NCBI GenBank assembly: GCA_000151295.1
Contig: GG745352.1
Span: 329,331-393,330, forward strand
Length of the DNA stretch: 64,000 nucleotides
Direction of reading: 5' to 3'
Origin: Allomyces macrogynus ATCC 38327
Lineage: Eukaryota; Blastocladiomycota; Blastocladiomycetes; Blastocladiales; Blastocladiaceae
In this document: positions 1 through 11,080 of the stretch, piece by piece
Layout: every line of letters starts with the position of its first letter
Numbering within the stretch: position 1 is the first letter of the stretch
Position numbers and translations under genes: made by a program
Notes under the pieces: generated by a model
Told to the model about the DNA's origin: nothing
The model's input: only the letters and a program-made list of their open reading frames with translations
Database searches by the model: none

Positions 1-212
1 TCTTGCGCGCCGCTCTGCTCTCGTGCGCCGCGCTGCTCTCGCGCGTCGTCCCTTTCTCGCGCGCCGTCCAGCTCTCGCGCGCCATGCTGCTCTCGTGCGC
101 CGCTCTGCTCTCGTGCGCCATGCTGCTCTCGCGCGCCGTCCCGCTCTCGCGCGCCATCCTGCTCTTGCGCGCTGTCCCACTCTTGTGCGCTGTTGCTGTC
201 TTGCCTGTCTGA
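1..212. repeat. 18-bp minisatellite in the left transposon arm
   Basis: About eleven degenerate copies of an 18-bp unit with core CTCTCGCGCGCC run to about 190. The unit length is divisible by three, so several frames stay open and give Leu-Ser-Arg-Ala-like repeats. These open frames are a by-product of the repeat and are not called as genes. The array is cut by the window start. Confidence 0.9.
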
Positions 213-428
213 GTGGCGCATTTGCATGCTCTGCTATTTTATCCTTGTGCAGGTCTTCCCCACTGCCGGCATGTTGAGCCGTCTTGTTGGCAGGTTGTCC
301 TTCTCTGCACCATGGCTGTGTCGATCAGTGTGCAGTCAAATCACTGCTCCGTGTAGAGACCATTGAGCAGTCGAGGCGCGCTTCTTTTGTCAAGTTTCGT
401 CCATGTCATTGACAAGTGAGAAAACGTG
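204..428. repeat. Inverted subterminal repeat, left copy
   Basis: This non-minisatellite part of the left arm pairs with 8058-8392 in inverted orientation. The innermost 30 bases (399-428) are identical to the reverse complement of 8058-8087. The outer part diverges with small indels. The right copy carries the segment around GCATGCTCTGCTATTT twice, the left only once. Confidence 0.85.
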
Positions 429-516
429 AACATTGCAGGTTAGAACAATTGAGCAGACACCAAGTCAACCATCCCACTTGATCACAGCACATTCTGCTGA
501 ACACGACACGACAACC

Positions 517-3500
517 ATGAAGCCATGCAAACTCGCTCTCAAGGCGTACAAGAGTGCATACACAATCCGGAAGGATGGCCGCAAAATCCAGTCGCTCGCG
601 TTGATAACAATCCCTCTCAGTCAGCCAGGCCCAGTCCCCACTGCTCCTGATGCAGACAATGCCCTTCAAGTCGACGATGCTCACGATGCCAACGGCCCCA
701 TTGACATGCAGCCTCTGCTGCCACCGCCATTGCCACCACTGTCGCCGCCGCTGCTGCCGCCACCTTCTCCACCCCTCCCGCCGGCTGCAACACCAATTTC
801 CGTCACGCCCACACTCTACCTTGGCGCTGACCCTGGGCGTGCACTCCAAAATGATCCACTTGCTCAGCTCGAGTATGTCTGCATGAAATGCTGCGAGCAT
901 GTTGGATTGCCCCTGATCATCAATCTCAAATAGTTTCCGCGCAATGAAAATCGACCACCGCTCATTTGGCAAGCGCATCATCCGCTTCCCCAGCCTTCCC
1001 GCGGATCGTGCTGTCTGCGTCTGGGCGGTATGTGATTATGTCGGCGAGCAAGACTCGGTGCATCGCCTCTATGTGAACACTGCCTTTGCCGAAGCCATCA
1101 AGGAGAATGGCAAGTTTGCCGTCGTTCTTCTGTTCAAGACGCTCATCAATGGGCGTCCACGTGTATGCGCCGCCTGCAGCTCGTGTCCATCCAGCAGGCT
1201 CTACGACGTTGCTCTCCGTGGTGGTCTCAAGTCTGGCAACGTTGACGGCAGCGATCGCGAGTGTGCACTGTCGCTGCTCACGACGTTCTTGTCGTGCGTG
1301 CATGTGCTCCACATTGTTGTTGACCAGCTCATCGAAATCGAGGCCGTTTCGACTTTACCGACAACGATTATCGAAACACACGCCAAGATTTTGTCGCGTT
1401 TGTTTTGGAATGCGCAAGGACAATACAAACTGTCTCTTGATCACGGTCGTCCTGGTCCATTTGCGGTTTCTCATTTCTCACTTCTGCAGCGCCAACGCCA
1501 CCCTCACAATCCAATGCTTGGCCGATACGACAAGGCGCTGCTCTACTACGACCACGACGAAGGCGTGCTCCGAGTTGTCCTGCACATTCAGACGTCATGG
1601 CGCTCCTTCTCGCTTGTGTGTGGCACCTGTTCCTCTACCACAAGGGGCAGATGTGCGCACCTCCAACACGCAAGGCGGCTTTCCTCCCTCGACTCTCCTG
1701 ATTTTGCCGACTTGGCAGTTGGCGCTGTGGTTCCAGACGGGTTGGGAAGCGACAACGGCGGCGGGGTGGATGCTGATGACGACCTGGTGGTCGATGATGC
1801 TCGTGTTGACGCCGATGTCAATCCTGTTGGTGTTGAAGCAGATGCCAATCAACCCGCACAACCCACCCGCATTGTGTCGTCTGTGCCGTACCCGTGCGCC
1901 AGTGATATCAATCGTGACGCGGCCCTCAACGTCATGCGGCAAGGCCGATCCATGAAGGGCATGGCGTGGTTCGTGCAGCATTTCTCGAATGCAGCAGCCC
2001 TCGCAGACGAGATTGCGCATGGCATTGTGCTTGCCGTCCCACACACCCTATTGTGTGCAAAGTGTGGGTCGCGATGCGCCAAAACATCGTTTGATGCAAC
2101 CGTCTTCACGCTTGCGCATGTGCAGCCCGTGCGGCTGCTCACGTGGCGCTGCACAGCCTGCGCCTTTGTCTCGCCATGGGATGGGCGCGAGTTTGGCATT
2201 GTCAACATGAACAACGTCACGCTGCTTGCGTTCGAGCTGATCCTCGAATATCTTGAGCTGTTTCACGAGTCGGGTGCATCTGTCTCGTCATGGTGGGCGG
2301 CCAAGGTGGCGCACTACATTGCTATTCTTAGCGCACCGCCCAACGAGGTTGCGGACCTGACCAAAACGTGGAATGGGCTTCGATCATGGCTGCCATCATG
2401 GATCGCAGCATTCGTGTACCTGATGCGCATTGATGCCGCCATCTTCGACTGCATGTGCCCACCCAGGGAAAAGCTCGAGATGGTCACGGCCGATGGAATC
2501 ATCCTTTCGATTGCGATGTCGCGGCTCAAGATGCTTCAGCAGCCATGGTCCGGTGGAGAGTCGGTGCACCACGCATCAGTTCGCACTGATCGCAATGTCG
2601 ATCCGCCCAAGCGTGGCCATGAGGAAACGTTTGTCAAGGCACTTCGTGTGGCCATCCATCGGCGCATCTCGCTTGCGATTGCACTTGACGACGCGAATGG
2701 TGTCGTTGCCGTTGACAATGATGACGCGCCAGATGGTGACGTCGCTGATGAGCAGCTGGACCGAAACCGCCTTGCAGCGGCCAATCTCGTGCTCACACAG
2801 TGCCTTGCTGTGGACTCGACCACAATTGTGCAGCTGCTCGCAGTGATCGTCGCGGACATGCATGATTTGGTCCCCTCCAACTGGCTCAAGCCATTCATCG
2901 ACTCGATCCACAGCGGCAAGACTTGCATGCTGCTCAGCAACCTGATCCCGCATGCAGTGCGTGCTGCTCTGCGCGACTTTTGCCATTGCGGTGGTCGTGG
3001 CACACCTGACGGCCAGCTCCACGCACATCTTGAACGTGATGCACCAATCTTGTCGCAGCTTTTTGACTCGGTGATCTCGTGCAGCACAATTCCGAGTGCG
3101 CAAGCACGCGCTGGCCCGCTTGGTACGCTCTGTGCACAGAACTGACAAACACCTCGCCAAGTTGCCACCGCCCTGTTCACTGCATTCATCTCGAATGCAC
3201 TTGCCAAGATCGACCAACTGCATGAGCGACCTGGCCTCGAGCTCATTGATATCGTCAATCCTGATTTACAAGGCGGCGCGCGTCACACGATCGACTGGAA
3301 CGAGACGCTCAAGACCGGATCCGTGTTCCCCACACTCCCAGTTCGTCGCCAAGTTCCACACGTCAAACTCCGACGCAATCCGCCATGCCCGAAATATGCC
3401 AAGGAAGCTGGGAAGCTTGGGCCCGGCGTTCTCTTGCTCTGGTGCCCGCGCTGCCGCAATTGCCTCGGCTGGCAAGCCATGACGGACGCAGAATCCCCAT

Positions 3501-4418
3501 GCACCCTTTTTGAGGTACGTTTTGTGGTTTTGCATTGTTTGCGGCAGACACTGATGGCCATATTCTCCAGATTTTGGTGACGCGGTTTGTGAAGATGCCA
3601 AAGTGTTTTATTTATGATAATGCGCACGTATTCCTTCCCCGTCTGCATGTCTGTTCCCTCGTCCTCATCGCGTCCACCATAGATGCAACACGCTGGAATA
3701 CGCGTTGAACCGCCACCCCACACTCTTTGAGAAGACGATTGCAATCGTCGACGGTTTCCACTACAGCGTGCACAGCGGATGTGCAGCGACGTTTGATGCG
3801 CAATTGTACCGCGATATTCTCGGGGGAGCGTCGTCTGTTGTCCACGAGCAAAAGAACGCCCTCCTTGCCCGACTAAAAGCGCATGCACCCAAGTACACGT
3901 TACCAGTTTTCCTTGCATTCCTGGCCTATGCAACCGCGCGACTCAACATTGACGAGGCCAACAAGCGGCCGTCTTCTATTGATGCTGGACCAAGGATTCT
4001 TCCGCTGCAACCGCGTCGCCGTGGCGATGACCCGCCTGCGAACCCGCCCACGAACCTGCCAGCAAACCCGCCCGTGAGCCTGCCCGCGAACCCGCCCGCG
4101 AACCTGCCTGCGAACCCGCCTGCAAACCCGCCAGCAAACCCGCCCGTGAGCCCGCCTGCGAACCCACCCGCAAGCCCGCCCGCGAACTCGCCCGCGAACC
4201 CGGACAACTCACCTGCGACCCTGCCCGCAAACCCGCACGACCGGCCGGCGAACCCACCCACAAACCCGCGTGGCGACGCAGTGGAGCCACCTGGCGAGAT
4301 CCCGCCCGAGCCGCAGAGCAAGCGCAGGCGCAGGTCAGCACTGGTCCGCTCAAAGATGGTGCTTCGTAGTCGGCCTCGCAAGCAGGCGCAGAGCGATGGG
4401 AATGTCATTTGGTCCTGA
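517..4418 (+). CDS. KDZ-superfamily transposase, five exons
   Basis: Model: 517-872, 934-3122, 3162-3514, 3571-3623, 3683-4418. The coding length is exactly divisible by three (1228 aa). The start is the first ATG in the open frame (MKPCKLALK). A Cys cluster (CAKCGSRC, then WRCTAC) lies near residues 490-515. A TADGIILSI block follows near 637, and a second Cys region (WCPRCRNC) sits in exon 2's continuation. The family signature is near the C-terminus: YDNAC at about 981, IVDGFHYSVHSGC at about 1005, and EQKNALL at about 1039. These match the conserved YDN-x-C, D-x-H and E-Q-x-N blocks known from Kyakuja/Dileera/Zisupton transposases. The tail is a long degenerate Pro-Ala-Asn repeat (about 1100-1180). 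Introns 1, 2 and 3 are GT-AG. The intron before exon 5 appears to be GC-AG. The role is inferred to be cut-and-paste transposition; no nonsense mutation is seen once introns are removed, so it may be active. Confidence 0.78.
4023..4275 (+). repeat. 12-bp coding minisatellite in the transposase tail
   Basis: About twenty copies of a degenerate 12-bp unit (core AACCCGCCCGCG) encode Asn-Pro-Pro-Ala-type tetrapeptides inside the last transposase exon. The array is in frame and free of stops, so it is a disordered spacer between the catalytic region and a basic C-terminus (SKRRRR, RKQAQ). Confidence 0.85.
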
Positions 4419-5344
4419 TTCATGTTGTGATTTCATTTCGAAGAATAATAATGCCGTTGTTGTACTTGTTCGTTTGCAGCAGTGGCATCAGTAGAGCTGT
4501 GAGTTGGGATCCGGTCTTGCATAGAACCATTTGTGGCAGGCGTAGTGGGTGGGCGGGTCGTGCTGCAGCAAACTGTTACTGATAGTCTGCAAATCATATT
4601 GCATTTGGTTGGCAGCGGCATGGCGCAATGGAGTGAGGGGGAGAAGACGACGATGGTCGGCACTGCACTGTTGCTGCAAGCAAGCTGACATGGCCCTGAA
4701 CGCCTGCTGGTCTGTCGTGCTCAACAAGATTGGTCCAGTGCTCAAACACCTTTAACTTCTCACCCAGATGCGATATGAATGTGATTCAAAAGGTAATGGA
4801 AAGTGCATTGCAAGGAGAAAACGGTCCCGTTGTTTGTTTTTCTAGATCGTATGTAGGTGGTCCAGGGTCGCAGTTGAGGACGAATTCAAATGAACACCCC
4901 CTTCAGACCTCAACCAGTGATATTGGTTGACATAGTGATCCTGAGCTGATCACTGCAGCTGGACACAGCAACACTACATAACGCTTCACCCAAGCCCCCG
5001 CTTCTTTTCCAATTTGGAGGAAGCATTGGTGATGTATAGACACACCTTCTCTACAGTCATCAGCTCTGCTGAGCGTGGTGGTGAGCAGCAGCAGAGACTG
5101 GTGTGGATCAATCAGACACGTCAGCAGACAACTGAGCTCAGAACGCAGGGGCAACGAGTCTTCAGCACACAGTAAGGTAAACAACACAACAATGAAAACA
5201 CGAAGTGGCAAATCAAAGGATGTTTAATGAAAGAGCAGTACTCGCTCAATGATATGAGCACTTGGTGGAGCTCAAAGCCAACAGCCGTGCATGCTTCTGC
5301 CCATGCTCCACAAAAGAAATGAAAAAGTAAAAGAAAACAGCACG
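4419..5344. other. Non-coding spacer between convergent transposon genes
   Basis: The spacer separates the stop of the transposase from the stop of the passenger gene. It is less GC-rich than its flanks. Only short unrelated open frames are present, and no repeat or RNA gene was recognised. Confidence 0.6.
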
Positions 5345-7972
5345 TCAGTGATGACGAGCGCGCTTGCGCTTTGATTCCTGCAGCAGCGGCGGTGACCCTG
5401 CGCGCTTTGCGTGCCGGCGCCGAGTGTCTTGGGCTGGCGGCGGCGGCGGCGGTGGCAGCGGTGATGACGGCGGCGGCAGTGATGACAGTGGCGGCAGTGA
5501 TGACAGTGGCGGTGGCAGCGGCGGCAGCCCTACGCGCGTCGTAATCTGGCGCTGAGGCGCATCTTGGGCCGGCGGCGGGGATGACGGCGGCGGCAGCAGC
5601 GGCGGCGGCCCTACGCGCGTCGTAATCTGGCGCCGAGGCGCATTTTGGGCCGGCGACGGGGATGACGGCGGCGGCGGCAGCCCTATGCGCGTCATAATCC
5701 GGCGCCGAGGCGCATTTTGGGCCAGCAGCGGGGATGACGGTGGTGGCGGCAGCGGCGGCCCTACGCACGTCGTAATCCGGCGCCGAGGCGCATTTTGGGC
5801 CGGCGGCGACGGGAGCTCACGTTTCTTGAGACGCGCCCATTGGGACTTGACCAGGTCGCGGGCCCACTGAGTAGCAGGCTGTCGCCCGTCCTTGCACATC
5901 TTGAAGTTGAAATGGGCCGCAAGCTCCCGCACACTTGCGGGCGACGTGTCTTGGAGCACCAGCAGGATGTCGTCGAAACTGTGCTCGCCTTGGCGGTTCT
6001 TGAGTAGTGGGTTGTACGCGTTGGCGTCGTCATGCTCCGCGTCGGCGTCGTCATGCTCTGTGTCGGCGTCGTCGTGGTCCGCATCGGCATCGTCGTGGTC
6101 CGCATCGGCGTTGTCGTGGTTCACGTCGGCGTCGTCATGCTCCGCATCGGCGTCGTCGTGGTCCACGTCAGCGTCGTCGTGGTCTGCATCAGCGTCATCG
6201 TGGTCCGCGTCAGCATTGTCATGGTCCATGTCGGCGTCGTCGTGGTCCGCGTCAGTGTCGTCATGGTCAAACCAGCTGTCAGCAGCAGCTGCAGTGGCAT
6301 CAGGGGTGCAGGCGTGTCCCGCCAAGAGCATCGATCTCGCTGCGGGTGCCAATCTTGCAGTCACTGTCGCACTGACACCGTTGTACGTGAAACGTCTGGA
6401 CGATGCGGTGCTTGCCGGCGGGCGGCCAAAGGCAGGGCGTGCTGCTTCGGCCGTGAGAGTCGACGTTGCCAATGCTGTTGCATTGACGCCCGAGAACGTG
6501 ACTGTTGCCGATGCCGTGTTCATCAGCAGTGGGCGGCCAAAAGGGCCGTTGTCAACTGGTGCATAACCACGGGCGGGACCGAAAGAACCATGTTCGACAA
6601 GAGCAGGACCAACAGGAACACGACCGACAGGAACATGACCGACAGGCGCACGACCGACAGGTGCACGACCGACAGGACCATGATCGAGGGGAGCACGCGC
6701 TGCCGCATTCATGTGAAGCCCTATCAGAGCCGACGCGGCGTTCTCAACAGACTCAGTCGTCGACAAGGTCGAGTCGGATGCCGCGTTGCCCGAGTGGGAC
6801 GGCATGTCCTTGCGCTTGTGCTGGCGCTTAATGAACTCCTGCAGCCACATTTCCTTGGAGCATGCAGCAAGCCGTTGCGTCACTATTCAACCGGGACAAT
6901 CAGCAAGACTCGGTCAAGGGGGGAGGGGGCGGGAGGGTACGGAAAGAACGTACACGGGTGTGGCACGGCGCACAGGATTGGCCATTTCTGCGCTGGGATG
7001 TTGGCGTCGTATAGCGCCTGCCAGACGACGGCATTTCGCGTCAGGGGCTACAATACATGCACCAATTAGAATCAAAAAGATTTGGTGTGGCATCAACAGG
7101 AGCAGCGCACCAGGTTCGTGTTGAGCCAATTGACGAATATGTCCTTCGACCGCGTTGATGGCAGTCGCAGCAGCAGCAGCAGCAATGTGCTGCTGTGGAT
7201 GCGGTGGACGTTGCGGGAAAGGGCCACCATGTCGTGCACGTTGAGGTGGTGCGCTCCGCAGCCAAATGTCGAGTATTGCGGCGACAGGTCCGGCTCGGCA
7301 AACGTGTCGTGCATGGTGGGCGCCGACATGTTGGGCACAATAGCGGCAGGTTCGTGCACTGGCAGGCCAGTGCCAGTTTCGGCTGCAGGCACAGGGGCGT
7401 TTGGTGGGCCGATGTCGGCCACGCTGAGCGCATCGGCGTACGCGAGGTACTCGTCGGCACGGGTGAAACTGGCCGTGTCTGTGCAGAACAATGGGTACTG
7501 GATAAACCTGAACACGCCGTTCGGAAGATTTTCGAAGCGCTCTCGAAATCCAGGTGCAGAGGCAACCGCCATTTCCGCGAGCCGAACTAAACGACAGGGT
7601 GGAGATTAGAGAGGGATCGCTGGAGAATCACGGAAGCCCAGTTTGAAGGGAAGCGAGCATCATGCCCATAGCTGGTGTGGTGATCGCCTCCAACAGCTGC
7701 TCACCAAACGCCTGCGCCGCTGGATTTGCTGATGCGCCGATGACGCCTGGCTCGTATCCCCCATTTGGGAGCGACACGCCTGCCAAGGCATCAAAGCAGT
7801 CGAGCTGCACCAGGAACGTCGGGCTTGATGAGATCTCATGCAGCCGAAGCATTTTGTTGCTGATACTGTGAAGATTGTGACGTCTGAAATTGGCTTCAGC
7901 ATTGGATAGTCGCGGGCTCGTGTAGGGAGTAGTGCGCTCAGGGATTTTGCCCCGGCGAGTGCCGGCTCTCAT
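5345..7972 (-). CDS. Transposon passenger gene, unknown repeat-rich protein, four exons
   Basis: Model on the minus strand: 7972-7705, 7586-7111, 7047-6954, 6882-5345. All three introns are GT-AG with matching phases and the total is a multiple of three (791 aa). The start is an ATG (MRAGTRRGK). The N-terminal 280 residues are globular in composition but match no family I recognise (for example FENLPNGVFRFIQ, WQALYDANIPAQKWP). Then come PVGRA-type pentapeptide repeats, an acidic run of heptapeptides (HDDADAD and variants), a short block that could be a helix-turn-helix-like segment (SVRELAAHFNFKMC), and a proline-rich tail repeating APRRRITTRVG before a basic end (KRKRARHH). Sitting inside the inverted arms, it is inferred to be element cargo, perhaps an accessory DNA-binding or targeting protein. 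No function is claimed. Confidence 0.65.
5520..5810 (-). repeat. Coding repeat of Pro-Arg-rich units in the passenger gene
   Basis: Four to five copies of a unit encoding a proline run plus APRRRITTRVG lie in the last passenger exon. Unit lengths vary by whole codons, so the reading frame is kept. Confidence 0.8.
6009..6275 (-). repeat. 21-bp coding minisatellite encoding His/Asp heptapeptides
   Basis: About twelve copies of a 21-bp unit encode HDDADAD-like heptapeptides (variants with V, E, N and T) in the passenger protein. The result is a strongly acidic, histidine-spaced stretch of about 85 residues. It is in frame and without stops. Confidence 0.9.
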
Positions 7973-8057
7973 GGTTGTGGTCGTCGCGGTCCTTTGGCTT
8001 TGGATGGTGGTGGAGCCAAGGACTTTGTGACTGCTGCGTTGCCCTGACTTGGGATTT

Positions 8058-8392
8058 CACGTTTTCTCACTTGTCAATGACATGGACGAATCTTCGCAAA
8101 TGCGGCGCGCCTCAACTGCTCGTGGCCTTTGCATTTTCACAAAAGCGCACCCAAGGATTGCCGCGGAGCAGCAATTTGATTGCAGACTGATTGAGCAAGA
8201 CAACCTGCCAGCAAGACGGCTAAGCTTGCTGGCAGAGGAGAAGACTTGGCAATTGTGCAAGAATGAAATAGCAGAGCATGCACATGCGCCGAGACAGGCA
8301 AGACGGTTCAGCAAAAGACCTGGCAATCGCGCAAGGATAAAATAGCAGAGCATGCACATGCGCCGCTCAGACAGGCAAGACAGCAACTATTT
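8058..8392. repeat. Inverted subterminal repeat, right copy
   Basis: This is the reverse-complement partner of 204-428. It contains a local duplication: the block AATAGCAGAGCATGCACATG occurs at about 8268 and again at about 8341, each followed by a GACAGGCAAGAC block. The right arm is therefore longer than the left. Confidence 0.85.
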
Positions 8393-8454
8393 CTGCAAAA
8401 ATGCATTCAGGGAAGCGCACACAGCCACTGCGACCACGAGGAGATGGCTGCACA

Positions 8455-8815
8455 GTGGTCCGGGTGGTTCCCAAGCTGGCAATCGCCACCAGCGGCCCCT
8501 ACAGACCGCTGCAGGCACGCCAACAGCGGGAGCAAGTTCGCGCAACCCGCCACCCTTGCCCATCGCGTCGGCAAAGGCAGGCCAGGCAGCAGTCGGTGCA
8601 GACGGGTAGGGGACCGCACAGACCTGAGCGTGGCAACTGCCGCCAACGGCCCCCACAGACCGCCGCAGGCCCACCAACAGCAGAGGCAGGTTTCCGCGAC
8701 CCACCACCATTGCCCATTGCGTTGGCGAGGGCAGGGCCACAAAGCGGTTAGTGCAGATGGGTAGGGGACCACACGGACCTGAGCGTGGCAACTGCTGCCA
8801 ATGGCCACCACAAAC
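8455..8815. repeat. Tandem units of about 150 bp in the right arm
   Basis: Three partial, diverged copies can be lined up by shared blocks: the text around CAGACCGC.GCAGGC at about 8503 and 8658, and GACCTGAGCGTGGCAACTGC at about 8619 and 8775. No coding sense was found. The units lie between the subterminal inverted repeat and the minisatellite. Confidence 0.65.
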
Positions 8816-8819
8816 GGAC

Positions 8820-9478
8820 AGTGCGCAAGAACAGGACGGCGCGCAAGGGCAGGACAGCGCGCAAGAGCGGGACGGCGCGCGAGAACGGGACGGCGCGCAA
8901 AAGCAGGGCGGCGCGCGAGAGCAGGACGGCGTGCAAAAGCAGGACGGCGCGTGAGAGCATAGCGGCGCGCGAGAGTGGAACAGCGCGCAAGAGCGGGACG
9001 GCGCGTGAGAGCAGCACGGCGCACGAGAGCAGAGCGGTACGCGAGAGCAGAGTGACGCGCGAGAGCAGAGCGGCGCCCAAGAGCAGAGCGACGCGCGAGA
9101 GCAGAGCGGCGCCCGAGAGCAGAGCGACGCGCGAGAGCAGAGCGGCGCCCAAGAGCAGAGCGGCGCGCAAGAGCAGCATGGCGCACGAAAGCAGAGCGGC
9201 GCGTGAGAGCAGCATGGCGCACGAGAGCAGAGCGGCGCACGAGAGCAGCATGGCGCGCGAGAGCTGGACGGCGCGCGAGAAAGGGACGACGCGCGAGAGC
9301 AGCGCGGCGCACGAGAGCAGAGCGGCGCGCAAGAGGAGGATGGCGCGCGAGAGGAGGACGGCGCGCGAGAGCAGGACAGCGCGCGAGAGCAGGACGGCGC
9401 GCGAGAGGAGGACGGCGCGCGAGAGGAGGACGGCACGCGAGAGCAGGACAGCGTGCGAGAGCAGGACAGCGTGAGTGG
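8820..9478. repeat. 18-bp minisatellite in the right transposon arm
   Basis: Roughly 36 copies of the unit seen at 1-190, in reverse orientation (core GGCGCGCGAGAG). Long open frames exist on both strands because the unit is a multiple of three and poor in stop codons. Their translations are pure repeats and are not treated as proteins. The array ends near 9478, just before unique sequence. Confidence 0.9.
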
Positions 9479-9479
9479 C

Positions 9480-10051
9480 CGCTGCACCAACCAGTCGCCA
9501 AATCACTTCATTCACAGCAGCAAAACAAGGAATAAACCCAGCAATGGAGTGGGAGAGAAGGGTGCACGCGCGCACGTCTGCATGCGCCAGCAATGGTCGC
9601 ATCGCCACCTCCACGCAGCGGCCTCCCCAAGACTGGCAGTGGCCTCGCGGTGATGCCCAGAGGTGCGCACAGTTGTCGGCAATCGCCCTGCAGGATTTGG
9701 GCGCGCGGGTCAGCGTGCAGCGTCGGCGGGATGGTCGGGTGGTGCTGGCACCATCGTGGTTGGGTCGCGCGGAAATTGGCCATTCAGCCCCGTGCAACTG
9801 CTGCGCTAGACGCTGATCACGATGCTCGAATTATTGCAGCGTGTTGCGGGCATGCTGGATGGGTGGAGCGCAAGCGCATGGTGGGTTAAAAGTGGGTGGT
9901 ATTTTGCGTTGTGGCACCTCAAGAGGTAACGGTTTGAACCGGGTGGCCTGTGTGAGTGACAACGATCTGGTTTCAATCTCAACGATCTGAACGCAACGAT
10001 TTCAACGATCTAACACCAATAGTAAGACCAACTGCTTACACGCGCCATTGA
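9480..10051. other. Unique sequence right of the transposon arm
   Basis: No gene was recognised. Near 9960-10015 a short motif CAACGATCT recurs several times with spacing of 10-20 bases, possibly a degenerate short repeat. The true transposon terminus may lie in this interval. Confidence 0.5.
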
Positions 10052-11080
10052 CGCAGTACCGTGATCACAACGCCGGCAGTGCTCGGCGCGCCTGCGTGGT
10101 CGGACCCACGCTGTCTCGCGCTGCGGCTCGCTGACACAGAGAGGTGTGCCGTCATGCTTGACGTCCAGCTCAGGGGCTTGCCATTTGCCACATCAATCGA
10201 CTGGGACGCGACGGGTCTTGTGCTCCATGGCGGTGTGCGGCCGCTCGTGCTCGTCACGTCACGCAAGCAGAACCAGGCCACCTCGTTCCGTCTCCAGTCG
10301 CTTTTTGGTAGCCTGATGACGTGCAAGCGGCTGCATGGCCTGCTCGGAGAGCAGTTCCCAGCTGGCTGCGCGTGTTTGTGCAGGGCAGCCAATGACCAAC
10401 TGCACTACTTCGTGTGCCTGCATTGCGTGAACGAGCGCGCCCAGGTCCTCGACTGGCTCCGCACTGACATGGCCAAGGCCATCCTCGACCTGTTTGCTGA
10501 CGTGCGGCCGGGCGAGCGCCCGCTAGGCCTGCATGACCTCGCCGACCGTTTTGCACAGTACCTGTTGCTGCACGACCCAGGCCCTCTGCACCTGCGCCAT
10601 CTTGCAGCCACCGCAATCATGCGCGCCGACCTTGCCAAGTGGAAGGAGCTGTTCCCACTGCGCGCTGTGCCCGTGCCCGTGCGCGCCACTGCTGACCAGG
10701 TTGCGCCCCCGCCATGGCCCAAGGTGCCAACCCCACATGCCGCGCTCATGCGCTTCATGGACGTGGTGTCGGCTGTGATCCAGTCGGAACTGCGCTTGCC
10801 ACACGTTCGCGACCTGGTCAAAGACGTGCCACTGCGCCCGTGGGCGCCGCCGCGCCATGACCGTGAACCGCGCACTGCTCACGAGCCAGGCCAGATCACT
10901 GTGATCCATCGTGCTCCGTGCTATTCCGTTGCGCCGCGCTGCGTGCAGTGCGGCGAGAAGGAGGCGCGGCATGCACGCCCCATGTGCGAGGCGTGGCTCG
11001 CGGCCCACTGTCATGTCATGGACATCCTCCGTGGCGCCGACTTGTCGAATTTGTTGGGTTGGTCAGGTGGAGGAGGTTGA
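10052..11080 (+). pseudogene. Probable C-terminal remnant of a non-LTR retrotransposon polyprotein
   Basis: An open frame of about 343 codons begins directly after a stop at 10049 and has no ATG until 10154, as expected for a 5'-truncated copy. The middle carries TCKRLHGLL, then Cys-rich CACLCR, LHYFVCLHC and DWL. This order (Lys/Arg-Leu-His helix, C-x-C, H-x3-C, Trp) resembles the zinc-binding module after reverse transcriptase in many LINE elements. A second Cys motif (CVQCGEK) is near the end. No reverse transcriptase or endonuclease domain is in the window. The frame runs into a direct repeat that could be a duplicated 3' tail. It could instead be an unrelated hypothetical gene with an upstream exon. 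Confidence 0.4.

Larger units (their letters stand above)
1..9480. mobile_element. Large KDZ-type DNA transposon, left end beyond the window
   Basis: The element is defined by inverted arms and by a KDZ-type transposase gene inside them. The 30 bases at 399-428 are the exact reverse complement of 8058-8087. Similarity continues outwards on both sides (204-428 against 8058-8392), then into the same 18-bp minisatellite in opposite orientation (1-195 and about 8820-9478). Between the arms are a plus-strand transposase (517-4418) and a minus-strand passenger gene (7972-5345) that converge on about 0.9 kb of non-coding DNA. The true left end lies outside the window, so terminal bases and target-site duplication cannot be read. 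The right end is placed where the minisatellite stops, near 9478, and could lie further right. Confidence 0.75.

Noticed and set aside
8387..9797. Open frames of about 230-370 codons in several frames on both strands
   Set aside because: They are translations of the 18-bp minisatellite (unit divisible by three, few stops) and have no non-repeat domain. Some begin at non-ATG codons.
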